From contig NZ_JCKI01000001.1 of assembly GCF_000708265.2 (NCBI RefSeq), positions 124,001 to 188,000 on the forward strand: DNA of 64,000 nucleotides. The letters run 5' to 3'. This document shows positions 54,818-63,311 of this stretch, piece after piece. Position numbers and translations under genes: made by a program. Numbering within the stretch: position 1 is the first letter of the stretch; each line of letters begins with the position of its first letter. A model generated the notes under the pieces. That model made no database searches. It was not told the DNA's origin and saw only the letters and a program-made list of their open reading frames with translations. The stretch comes from Pedobacter sp. R20-19 (GTDB lineage: Bacteria > Bacteroidota > Bacteroidia > Sphingobacteriales > Sphingobacteriaceae).

Positions 54818-56461
54818 TTAGTTTATATCGAAGTTTTGTGAAATGGTAAGTGCGTTAAAAATGTGCGCAAGGAATTTCTCTTTGGTGGTATTTACCTTTT
54901 GCTCGTCTTTGGGATTGGTATTGATCAGTTTTTCGACGAAAAGATCATAACGGTCTCTAAAAAGCCCGCCTTTACTCCAGTGGTGTTTTTCATCAAGGAA
55001 AATGGTGCCGACATCCAGTTTTTTTAGTTCGGAAGGATTATCCGGGAATGCCTTGCTATCGAAAAGGAACCTGCCCGGGGCAACGGAGTTTCTCACCTGA
55101 TAAAGCCAGCCCGGTATAAATTTGGCATCTTTGAATGTGTAGGCAAAAAGCTTGAAGTATTCGTTGATGTCTTTACACTCCGCATCTGTTATGGTACTGT
55201 ACTGGTTGAGTTTTTGGTTCTCGCATTGTTTGATGAAACCTTTTATACCTGCATCATCAAAAGCGCCACCGTTTTTGGTTAAAGAAATGTGTGCGAGGGA
55301 GAAAAAAGCACCCAGCTTGTTTACAAATATTTCGCCCGATTTATTTTCGTTTCCTATAAAATCATCAAAGGAGAAATTGAACGAATTATCTTTAAATTCT
55401 ACCGCTTTATAGAGGTAATCGGCCTTTGCACTGTTAAAACCATCATTCCGGGTAAAGAAATCGTAAGCGGCACAGGCACATAACAACTCTGTAATGTGAC
55501 AGGGATTTTTCTGTTCGCTGCCACCGGTTATAGTCTGATTGGAAACATTGTTGCCATCAATTTTTTTGCTTTCTATGGGCCAGCCGATATGATACAGCAG
55601 TTTATAACACTTCTGAACGGTAGGGTCGCTTTGGTAAAACTGCAACGCTGCCTGACTATTTAGTGGAAAGAATGACGAATCGGCAATTACGCTATTGGCT
55701 TTGCTGGCTTTTTGTTTATCATCGGGTTTATTAAAAGTGAAATACGCTGTTAATAAAGTAGAACCAAATTTGGCCTTGGCGAAATCGATACTGGCATTAC
55801 CGTTAGAACGGATTTTTACAAAATCCTGTAATGCTTTGGGGATTACCGGAATAGATGATGCACCTGTACCACCAAATATAGAACCGAAAATAAAAACCCT
55901 GGCATTTGCACCTGCGCCCTCCAGTTTGCCCATAAAAGTGTCCAGTTCACGCTCCTGCGATTGTACTGCAGCACCTTTGATGATATTGCGGGCGGCTTCT
56001 ACAATGCCATGATACATTAGCATAGAACCCAGGTGGGTTTGTGCCCGGTAACCATGATCTAAAGCAAACTCCTGTACGGAACTATTGTCTAAAAACAGGT
56101 CGGATATTAATTTATTGGCTTTCTGCTGTTCGGGAGAGCCTGTGGTAATTTTGCTGATGTTTTTATAAGTTTCCCTTCCAGGCCCGGCATAATTGGTGAA
56201 AAACCGGTATAAGTTCAGTTTGGCTGAAAAGAAAGTATTTGCGTTTGGTGTTCCGCCTACACTGGTACCTGTTGTTTTAATCCGGTTATAGAGGCCGATC
56301 AGTTCTTCAACTCGTCCTTTATTCCCGTTATTTTGATCGGTATCAAGCGTGAGAATTTCGATTTCCTGATTGTCGAACATCCCAATGCCACACAAGTGCG
56401 TAAAGGCTTCCAAACAGCGCATCCCGGTACCGCCTATGGCGATTACGAATAATTTATCCAT
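54818..56461 (-). CDS. Tubulin/FtsZ-like GTPase
   Basis: The 547-residue product begins with LFVIAIGGTGMRCLEAFTHL, a nucleotide-binding loop, continues with IEILTLDTDQNN, and has the tubulin-type signature FIFGSIFGGTGASSIPV (about 190-206), a variant of GGGTG[TS]G. This matches the bacterial tubulin-like (Tubulin_2-type) proteins rather than FtsZ, which is shorter and has a different C-terminus. The loop replaces the last Gly by Ser. GTP binding is expected. It lies between a three-helix membrane protein (18 bp) and the giant actin-fold ATPase (6 bp), an unusual pairing of both cytomotive folds in one operon. Confidence 0.85.
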   Translation of the reverse strand: MDKLFVIAIGGTGMRCLEAFTHLCGIGMFDNQEIEILTLDTDQNNGNKGRVEELIGLYNRIKTTGTSVGGTPNANTFFSAKLNLYRFFTNYAGPGRETYKNISKITTGSPEQQKANKLISDLFLDNSSVQEFALDHGYRAQTHLGSMLMYHGIVEAARNIIKGAAVQSQERELDTFMGKLEGAGANARVFIFGSIFGGTGASSIPVIPKALQDFVKIRSNGNASIDFAKAKFGSTLLTAYFTFNKPDDKQKASKANSVIADSSFFPLNSQAALQFYQSDPTVQKCYKLLYHIGWPIESKKIDGNNVSNQTITGGSEQKNPCHITELLCACAAYDFFTRNDGFNSAKADYLYKAVEFKDNSFNFSFDDFIGNENKSGEIFVNKLGAFFSLAHISLTKNGGAFDDAGIKGFIKQCENQKLNQYSTITDAECKDINEYFKLFAYTFKDAKFIPGWLYQVRNSVAPGRFLFDSKAFPDNPSELKKLDVGTIFLDEKHHWSKGGLFRDRYDLFVEKLINTNPKDEQKVNTTKEKFLAHIFNALTISQNFDIN

Positions 56462-56479
56462 TGATGTTTTGATTAGGGA

Positions 56480-56818
56480 TTAAAACCAGTGTCCGATTTT
56501 TCCGGTGGCAAATATTTTGCTCATTACAAAACCGATTAGGATATAGAGTATAAAACCTATAGCAGTACCAATACTCAGGGCTGTTACATAATTATTCAAT
56601 ACCATAATATTTACATCTGGTTTGAATACATAATAGCCAAATAGAAAACAGACTGCCGGATTTAAGATGGCCAATACCCAGAACCAGGTTTTGCGTGCCT
56701 GTGGGTCTTTGGGATTACTCCCTCCTTCAAATTTGATGGCGTTTGCAATGATGGCCGATAAAAGAAGAAAGATCAATGCGGTAATGATCGAGATGATGTA
56801 AGCTGACGTTGATTCCAT
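56480..56818 (-). CDS. Three-helix membrane protein
   Basis: The 112-residue protein has three hydrophobic helices (about 8-27, 45-63, 80-100) with a short NPKDPQARKTW loop between the first two and a C-terminal GKIGHWF. It is the second gene of the operon, next to the tubulin-like gene. It could be the membrane anchor of the assembly. No family recognised. Confidence 0.7.
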   Translation of the reverse strand: MESTSAYIISIITALIFLLLSAIIANAIKFEGGSNPKDPQARKTWFWVLAILNPAVCFLFGYYVFKPDVNIMVLNNYVTALSIGTAIGFILYILIGFVMSKIFATGKIGHWF

Positions 56819-56845
56819 TTTAGACTTTATTTTAATGATTTTAGA

Positions 56846-58384
56846 TTACTGTTTAGTTTTGATGTAGTACGAGTACACTACTTTGTCTACGGGTTTAAGT
56901 TCCTGTAAAGTGTTTTTGATCGATTCGGACAAAGCGGTATTAGGGGTGTTTTTAGCATTTACCCACTCGAATTTGGCCATTTTGGCGCCCTGTAGATTAG
57001 TAGTAGCCGTGTTTGATAAAATATCTACCTTGATTAACCCTTCTGGATTATGGATGTTGGCTACACTGAATTTAGGGTCGAAAGCAACACCAAATTCTAC
57101 ATTTTTTGGGTTAGATGCCCTGGTATTGGTAAAAAGAGTTTGGTTGAGGGTAAAAACCTCATTAAGCGGATTTGATGGCTGTGCTTTATAAATCCATTGT
57201 GCCTTTAATTTTCCGTCGGGATTGTAACATGCCAGTGCAATTTCATCCTTTTCCTGATCAGAAAACTTTGCCTCGCCATTATTTCCTTTGGCTAATTTGG
57301 GTTGATGTTTTTTAGCTTCTTCTGCTTTTGCAAAATTTTCGAAATCGGTGGTCACATCCGAAACTTTTACACTGAAGTTTCCAAAAGTGTAACTATCATC
57401 ATTACTGAGGTCGATAAAAAGTTTCCGGAAGAAATCGTTAAACTGATTTTGGGCGGCATAAGTGCTGTGTAGTTGATCAATGTTTTTCCAATCTAATCCA
57501 AGCGGATAAAACTCAAAGTTCTGCCCGTTTTTAAGACCGTTAATGTAGCCCTCTTTTAAATCGAGTACATTTTTGGCTTTATCTGATTTTGCACTTTCAT
57601 CATAAAAAATACCACCCGATTTTTCTGAAGGATACCCGGTTGATAGTTGATAAGCCGTGTTGGATAAATCAAACCTGGTAGTTGATGGGGCAAGTTTTGA
57701 TTCGAGTTTTGAAATCAAACTTCCTGCATCCGGATTACCAGAGCTGAATATGGTAAAGTAAAGATGTTTGTTGACCTTGCCTTCTTTATAATCCACAATA
57801 AAAAAATGGACCGCATTACCTTTTTCAAGCCATTTGGAGAATGGGATTTTAAGAAAAGCAGTATTGGTCACTTCTATGTTTTTTTGCCACTCTTCAAAAT
57901 CGGTAATCAGAAGGGCATCGCTGTTCCCGTCAACAATTTTTTCTACTGTTGATTGCAATGGTGCCCAAATATCAGCGTATTGTTTCGGGTCGCTTACCTG
58001 TTGCCCCAATTCGGTAGTATTGGCTACGTTGAGTAATGATATTTTATTGGAGCCTAATTTGTAAACTTCAAACTGCTGGGCGAGAACGGTGTTGAAGCAG
58101 GCCGACATCATGTTTTTGACGGTTGGATCGCTAAAAGCTTTATTTATACCAGATGAGAAATCAATGTAAAGTGCTGGTGTGCCCCTTTTAGTTTCATTGC
58201 CTGGAGTATTAGCGTTATGGTACGTTTCGATACGTTTACCCAAATCCTGATCATACAGATTAAAATTTGTAGCTGTGAACGGATCTTCTGATTTGGATCC
58301 TCCAGAACCTTTACAAGCTGAAATTGCAAATAGTCCCAATAATCCCATTATTTTAATAAAGTTCTGGGTATTGCCTGTTTTCAT
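56846..58384 (-). CDS. Lipoprotein with VWA-like features, first gene of the operon
   Basis: The 512-residue protein has a lipoprotein signal (GLLGLFAISAC, Cys24) and a large mature part. The strand ALYIDFSSGINKAF contains D-x-S-x-G and a later strand DALLITDFEEW ends in an acidic residue, the arrangement of a VWA-like metal site, though degenerate. The C-terminal region (about 370-512) is beta-rich. It sits in the periplasm or outer membrane. It is the promoter-proximal gene of the nine-gene operon and lies 41 bp after the -7 box of module copy 6. Confidence 0.75.
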   Translation of the reverse strand: MKTGNTQNFIKIMGLLGLFAISACKGSGGSKSEDPFTATNFNLYDQDLGKRIETYHNANTPGNETKRGTPALYIDFSSGINKAFSDPTVKNMMSACFNTVLAQQFEVYKLGSNKISLLNVANTTELGQQVSDPKQYADIWAPLQSTVEKIVDGNSDALLITDFEEWQKNIEVTNTAFLKIPFSKWLEKGNAVHFFIVDYKEGKVNKHLYFTIFSSGNPDAGSLISKLESKLAPSTTRFDLSNTAYQLSTGYPSEKSGGIFYDESAKSDKAKNVLDLKEGYINGLKNGQNFEFYPLGLDWKNIDQLHSTYAAQNQFNDFFRKLFIDLSNDDSYTFGNFSVKVSDVTTDFENFAKAEEAKKHQPKLAKGNNGEAKFSDQEKDEIALACYNPDGKLKAQWIYKAQPSNPLNEVFTLNQTLFTNTRASNPKNVEFGVAFDPKFSVANIHNPEGLIKVDILSNTATTNLQGAKMAKFEWVNAKNTPNTALSESIKNTLQELKPVDKVVYSYYIKTKQ

Positions 58385-58425
58385 AATTTATACATTTTTA
58401 GTGTTTTTAGTATTGTTTAGCTGAT

Positions 58426-58470
58426 CAAAAGTATAGGCACGAGAACGGCAATCCTTACGGTAAACCGTAA
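58426..58470 (-). promoter_or_regulatory. Shared operator-promoter module, copy 6
   Basis: On the minus strand the perfect palindrome TTACGGTTTACCGTAA (58470-58455) is followed after 21 bp by TACTTTTG (58433-58426), a perfect TAnnTTTG box, the same octamer as in copy 4. The flank GGAT after the palindrome is shared with copies 3 and 4. It drives the tubulin/actin/TerD operon. The rest of the gap 58385-58823 is AT-rich and shows nothing else. Confidence 0.9.
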
Positions 58471-58823
58471 ATAGAAAATTATAGGCGATAAAATTTTTGA
58501 TTTAATTTTTAGAACCGAATGGATGTTATGGATCTTGAAAAAAGATATGCTTTAAACAAATACACATTTTATCTCTTTCAATTAATAAAGCTTAATCAGT
58601 TTTTAACCTATATCTATATGAATAGCTAAACAATTTACAGCTGTTTAATTGAGTGGGTGCAAAAAAAAGATATGAGAATTTCTTTGAACATATTGCTTGA
58701 AATAGCCATGCTAGGCTATAAATAAAGCAGACCAAACTTATAGGATGTCACATAAAGGCAGCGCAAATTAACTGTTGCTATATACGCTTTCATAACAATT
58801 AAATATCTGAAATTAAACCAATT

Positions 58824-59297
58824 ATGTATGAATACATAGATATAAAGATTGAATATCTAAATCGAATGTTTCTTAAAAGAAATGCCTACTACAGAAAATT
58901 AGAAAAAACACTAACTCTATTTGATGATTTTGATGAGCAGAAAGAATCACTGAAATCACAGCAAGAATCAATTATAGAAAAATCAATAAACATTCCCATT
59001 GAAAAGCTTGATTTCCTATATGGAGCAGTTGCTTTTGATATATCAGTGAAAGATTATGGGAGTGAAATCAATTTTGATATTGAAAATTTGACGATAAGGC
59101 TGGCATATAATACCCCTACAGATTGGATGACTAAAAATACCACTTTGCTAGATATGCATAAAAATGCTCAAGAAATGGGTACTAGCGCAGTATTGAGATG
59201 GACTTATTATGTACACACTAGATGGACAAATACATCGACATCTATAACACGAGTTACTCAACGAGCAAAAACTCATGTTAAGACCATTCCTTTTTAA
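58824..59297 (+). CDS. Orphan hypothetical protein
   Basis: The 157-residue product has a helical, Glu/Lys-rich first half (about 1-60) and a beta-rich second half, ending in a Thr/Arg-rich tail (RWTNTSTSITRVTQRAKT). There is no signal peptide or membrane helix. I do not recognise it. The gene is notably AT-rich, as is its flanking DNA, which hints at acquisition by transfer. Confidence 0.55.
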   Translation: MYEYIDIKIEYLNRMFLKRNAYYRKLEKTLTLFDDFDEQKESLKSQQESIIEKSINIPIEKLDFLYGAVAFDISVKDYGSEINFDIENLTIRLAYNTPTDWMTKNTTLLDMHKNAQEMGTSAVLRWTYYVHTRWTNTSTSITRVTQRAKTHVKTIPF

Positions 59298-59571
59298 TAA
59301 ACATTTGCTATTTTTATTTTAAATTTCACAACCGTCATTCAAAATGAAATTATATTCATTTTCAGATTGTATAGTCCCGTGTAGTATACTTAGTTTGCTG
59401 GATTATTTACATTATATATTTACTTTCAACACGCATTCACTAGAGATTAACATTTTGATAAAAAAATAGATATATATAGTTTTATTAAACAACAAAACTT
59501 TCGTAAAATAGTTCTGAATGAGAGTTCTAGACGAAATAAACATATGAAAGTTTATTATAAAAAAAATAAAT

Positions 59572-60045
59572 ATGTCAACTATCCCACCACATAAAAACGA
59601 CACCGATGGACTAATGTTTGTACAAGGAAGCTTCAATGTAATAGAGGATGAACTTGAACCTCCATTAACAGAAATAGAATCGAATTTTTCAACTATTGAA
59701 GAATGGCTAGTTTACACGTGTACACATGATAAACCGGAAAAACCAATCGCTAAATATAACTTTGGTCTATTCGAATCATTGGATGAATACGTCGTTACTT
59801 TGACTGGAATAAATACATATGAAAAGAATAATAGTTCTAGGATTTGTATAGAATTTCAACCAGAATATACCTTTTTCAGACTTCCTAAACCATATTATAA
59901 AAGTTTGAGTAGAGAACAGTTATTAAAAAAATTGACAAACGATCTCGACAACTTTTTAAGAACAAAGTACTTCCATCTTTCGTTTTTTATTCAGGCAAGT
60001 ATTATTGTTTTAGAGCCTACAGGGCAAATACTTTGGGGTAAATGA
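59572..60045 (+). CDS. Orphan hypothetical protein, immunity-protein-like composition
   Basis: The 157-residue protein is acidic, soluble and has no signal. Segments EEWLVYTCTHDKPEKPIAKY and ICIEFQPEYTFFRLPKPYYK resemble the small alpha/beta immunity proteins of Bacteroidota polymorphic toxin systems, but I cannot name a family. No toxin gene is adjacent, so an orphan immunity gene is only one possibility. It is as AT-rich as its neighbour at 58824. Confidence 0.5.
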   Translation: MSTIPPHKNDTDGLMFVQGSFNVIEDELEPPLTEIESNFSTIEEWLVYTCTHDKPEKPIAKYNFGLFESLDEYVVTLTGINTYEKNNSSRICIEFQPEYTFFRLPKPYYKSLSREQLLKKLTNDLDNFLRTKYFHLSFFIQASIIVLEPTGQILWGK

Positions 60046-60495
60046 CCTTGCAATAGGGATTTTTTGTCTTAACAATAGTCTTATTCAATTAAGTTTGAAT
60101 ATTTTGACACAAAAAATTATAATTAAATCATAGTATTTGCATATAAAAAGTTTTAATATATATGTGCGTTATTAGTGGAATTCGAATTTCAAAAATCATT
60201 CTAAATATTTCAAAACGCTGATTTTAGCACTAGGTGTAAACCACAGTGAGACGATTAGAACCCAACATTCAAACTTTCAAATCCGCTGGATTTTTGAAAA
60301 CCAAATTCTATTTTTTTTATAACACTATCCATTAATTCCTATTTTTAATAGCCATTTACAGCCAAATGGTAACAAAAAAATGGTTGAGCATTTGGTGAGC
60401 TGATTTTAATTTTGTCCTAGAAGATATTAATTTATAGGCGCTTATGGTTAAGTGTTAGCGTCCCGTCCATTCCGCGAAAAAAAATGAATTCAATT

Positions 60496-60531
60496 AAAGC
60501 TTGTAAATCAAATGTTTACGGGCTTTTTTTT
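60496..60531 (+). terminator. Intrinsic terminator
   Basis: AAAGC-TTGTAAA pairs with TTTAC-GGGCTTT around a short loop and is followed by eight T residues. It lies 450 bp after the orphan gene at 59572. The sequence 60046-60495 shows no gene. Confidence 0.75.
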
Positions 60532-60734
60532 GCAGGGCTTTGCCGAACCTCCGCTTGCTCGTTTTTCTGGAAATAAATGAGGACCTTTTGCATGCTGTTT
60601 TAACCCCTTAGAGTTTTCCATGGAGAGATCCATCCCTTGAGATCGCCCATAAGAAATATTCAAGAAAGCTAACCTAAAACGTTTCGCTACTATATCAAAA
60701 CCTGCAAAGCCATAGCCCGATCTTAAGATAAATT

Positions 60735-60965
60735 TTAACCTAATACAACTTCGTTTTCCATGTTCCAGGATATCCGGCTTCCAAGAAAAGGATTATAGGA
60801 AGGGCTGTAAAAAATGTACCCAAAAACCTGAAGCTCAACGATACACTTGTGATAGGTTGAGGTCGAGTAGATCTTGGATGAACGCATGAGCCTGCTCCGG
60901 CTGACCTGAAAAGGGTGAGTCAATCCAGAATTTTCCGAAGCAAAAATCAGAGCGAAGTTTTGATC
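60735..60965 (-). pseudogene. Remnant of a mobile-element-associated helix-turn-helix protein
   Basis: The minus strand is open after a TAA with no start codon and reads HPFQVSRSRLMRSSKIYSTS, then TYHKCIVEL, GYIFYSPSYNPFLGS. This pattern (F-x-x-S-R-x-x-L-M-x-x-S-K-I ... TYHKC ... GYI-x-Y-x-P-S-x-N-P-x-x-GS) is one I associate with small DNA-binding proteins of conjugative or mobilisable elements of Bacteroidota. Both ends are missing. A second open frame overlaps and continues at about 60541-60735 (SYGRSQGMDLSMENSKG), perhaps another gene fragment. The rest of the 60046-61307 gap shows no intact gene. Confidence 0.5.
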
Positions 60966-61307
60966 TTAAATTGAGGCAAAAAGAATGATCTAACCTTAAA
61001 TCAGCTTATATTTTAAAGTTAGCATGATTTTAGCCTTAAATAGTTAACAGGGTACTCCCTCAGAAGGCTGAGTTAATCTCCCTATAGGTTATATGATAGT
61101 TTACCAATGTGAATTTAAAAACATAGTTATGGCGCATTATAAAAATTTATACTGCTTCACAAATCATATATTCCGAGTCGATTTTTAGTTAACGACAATG
61201 TATGTGATCAAAGTTTGTTAATTATTTTCATAGATTGATTATTTATATTTCATACTGCGTATTTTAGATGTAAATTTAATTTGACAAACATATCTTTGTT
61301 TTACAGT

Positions 61308-61526
61308 ATGGAAAAAATTCAAACGATCAAAGTTTTAATTGAACAGGCTCAAATAGAATTCAATGATTTTTCTATAAAAAATAATCTTAAGGCAGGCACC
61401 AGATACAGACAAATTCTGAAAATGATTAAATCCATAGTTCAGGAATTAAGCTCAGAAGCTCTCGATCAAAAAAAACAAATCGCAGAAAAAAGACTTCATG
61501 AAAAACAATGTAGATCAAATGTTTAA
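61308..61526 (+). CDS. Hc1/histone H1-like protein
   Basis: The 72-residue product (ATG 61308) matches the N-terminal half of Bacteroidota histone H1-like proteins: MEKIQTIKVLIEQAQIEFNDF, then NLKAGTRYRQILKMIKSIVQEL. It lacks the long Lys/Ala-rich tail, as many Bacteroidota forms do, and ends in a basic helix. It should bind DNA or act as a small helical scaffold. A perfect TATCTTTG -7-type box lies 9 bp before the ATG (61291-61298), which would leave almost no leader. Confidence 0.78.
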   Translation: MEKIQTIKVLIEQAQIEFNDFSIKNNLKAGTRYRQILKMIKSIVQELSSEALDQKKQIAEKRLHEKQCRSNV

Positions 61527-61823
61527 CAAGCTTTTATAGCGATTAATGTTGATGATGTATCAATATGAAACATACTGTTTCAGTATCTATTTGACCCAAC
61601 ACCTAAATGATTTTACGAATTACTAATCATCATCAAGGAGCTATAACGCTCAAAACAATCAAGCTGTAGAGATAAATAATGTATTGCTTAAACCATGACT
61701 ATAGTGTAGGAAAATTACAAATCATATGGAAATTAACAGGCTTTATTTACTAATTGAAATTTATTAGTTATATTCCAAAATAACTTTTAAATTAAAATTC
61801 ATCTTTATAACAGGTTAATTACT

Positions 61824-62555
61824 ATGGATAATAAAACAGTTAATAGTTTATGGGTTAGCGATAAATTGGGGCCGCTGCAAATAATGTGCATGAAATCATA
61901 CCTCAGTAAAGGACACGATTTTCATTTATACACCTATGGAACTGTTGCCAATGTGCCTGACGGTGTAATACTTAAAGATGCAAATTCTATCATTCCCGAA
62001 AACCAGATTTTTATTGATCTTAAAAATTCCTACGCAACCTTCTCGGATTGGTTTAGAATGACCTTACTGTTTAAAGTTGGTGGTTGGTGGGTAGATAGTG
62101 ACACAATTTGTCTGAAGTATTTCGATTTCGAGGAACCATTCGTTTTTGCAACCGAAATCGGGAGTGAATCAGGCAAAATACAATCCTGTAATGCGGTTAT
62201 CAAGATGGCTAAGAACTCCGACCTTGGAAAAAATATTCTTGAGGAGATATCAGAAAAGCTAAGTCGCGTTAAAAAAACAGATATCAAATGGACTGAAATT
62301 GGTGCCGTTGCTATGAAGAAGCATATTGACATCTTAGATTTCTCCAAATATGAGCTAAATTATGATGTTTTCTGCCCTGTTAATTTTTTTAATTTTACCG
62401 ATTTCTTGTCGAATGAATCACTGGTGTTTGGAAAAAATACTTATGCTGTCCACCTTTGGAATAAAATGTGGGAATGGTCGAATATTTCCCCGGAAGTTTC
62501 AGGAAGGAATAATTCCTTCTTTGAACAAATAAAACGAGATTATTTAAACGCATAA
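61824..62555 (+). CDS. GT32-like glycosyltransferase (DXD type)
   Basis: The 243-residue protein has the sugar-nucleotide site of the GT32/OCH1-like family: FSDWFRMTLLFKVGGWWVDSDTICL, where D-S-D is the metal-binding DXD. The N-terminal VNSLWVSDKLGPLQIMCMKSYL is the family's first strand and helix. It transfers a sugar from a nucleotide donor, probably in surface polysaccharide or lipooligosaccharide assembly. It is followed 11 bp later by a related transferase, so the two form an operon. Donor and acceptor are unknown. The 297 bp upstream holds no gene. Confidence 0.85.
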   Translation: MDNKTVNSLWVSDKLGPLQIMCMKSYLSKGHDFHLYTYGTVANVPDGVILKDANSIIPENQIFIDLKNSYATFSDWFRMTLLFKVGGWWVDSDTICLKYFDFEEPFVFATEIGSESGKIQSCNAVIKMAKNSDLGKNILEEISEKLSRVKKTDIKWTEIGAVAMKKHIDILDFSKYELNYDVFCPVNFFNFTDFLSNESLVFGKNTYAVHLWNKMWEWSNISPEVSGRNNSFFEQIKRDYLNA

Positions 62556-62566
62556 ATATCATACGC

Positions 62567-63298
62567 ATGACAATCCCAAAAATTATCCATCAAACATGGA
62601 AGACTTCAGATGTACCTGAACAATTAGACACACTAAGGAAGACCTGGATAAACCATCATCCAGACTGGTCTTATAAATTGTGGACCGATGTAGATAATAG
62701 GGAACTGGTTAAAGAGTATTATCCGGATTTTTTAAGTCTTTATGATAACTATGAAAATAATATCCAGCGGGCAGATGTCATCCGGTACATGATTTTATAT
62801 AAATTCGGTGGTATTTATGTAGATTTAGATTTTGAATGCTTCGAAAACTTAACTGCTACATTAGCAGGAAAGTTATGTGTCTTTGGTAAGGAGCCAGAAG
62901 AACATTGCCAGATGCATCAAAGAGAATTAATAGTATGTAATGCATTTATTGCATCTATTCCCGAACATCCTTTTATGGAACTTGTTTTAAAGGAATTGCA
63001 GGAGAATAAGAAGATGTATAATGATGTGGATACGCAGGTAATGGAAACTACGGGACCTTTTATGATTACTAGGCTTTATAACAATTACAAAGCTCAAGAT
63101 GTAGAAATCCTAAATGCAGACGTGATATATCCGTTGTCCAGACAGGAAGTACTAAAATCGACGCATCAAGAGCACATATCACCAGTAATTCAAAAAAAAT
63201 TAAATGATGCCATTGCTGTTCATTATTGGTTTAACACCTGGGTAAAACGTTGGGGGGGAAAGAATCAAATGTTCACGAATCTGGAAAATACCAATTAA
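62567..63298 (+). CDS. Glycosyltransferase with DXD motif (Gly_transf_sug)
   Basis: The 243-residue product has IPKIIHQTWKTSDVP at the start and NIQRADVIRYMILYKFGGIYVDLDFECFENL, with D-L-D as DXD, the typical OCH1-like sugar-binding region. The late HYWFNTWVKRWG also fits the family. It is cytoplasmic or peripheral at the membrane. It shares operon and length with the preceding gene but is only distantly similar. It converges with the next gene (14 bp). Confidence 0.9.
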   Translation: MTIPKIIHQTWKTSDVPEQLDTLRKTWINHHPDWSYKLWTDVDNRELVKEYYPDFLSLYDNYENNIQRADVIRYMILYKFGGIYVDLDFECFENLTATLAGKLCVFGKEPEEHCQMHQRELIVCNAFIASIPEHPFMELVLKELQENKKMYNDVDTQVMETTGPFMITRLYNNYKAQDVEILNADVIYPLSRQEVLKSTHQEHISPVIQKKLNDAIAVHYWFNTWVKRWGGKNQMFTNLENTN

Positions 63299-63311
63299 TT
63301 TAGCGGTAGTA

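Noticed and set aside
47415..58384. Classical tellurite-resistance operon
   Set aside because: Only TerD-type proteins are present; the TerB, TerC and TerZ-type partners are absent and tubulin/actin-fold genes dominate, so the label would mislead.
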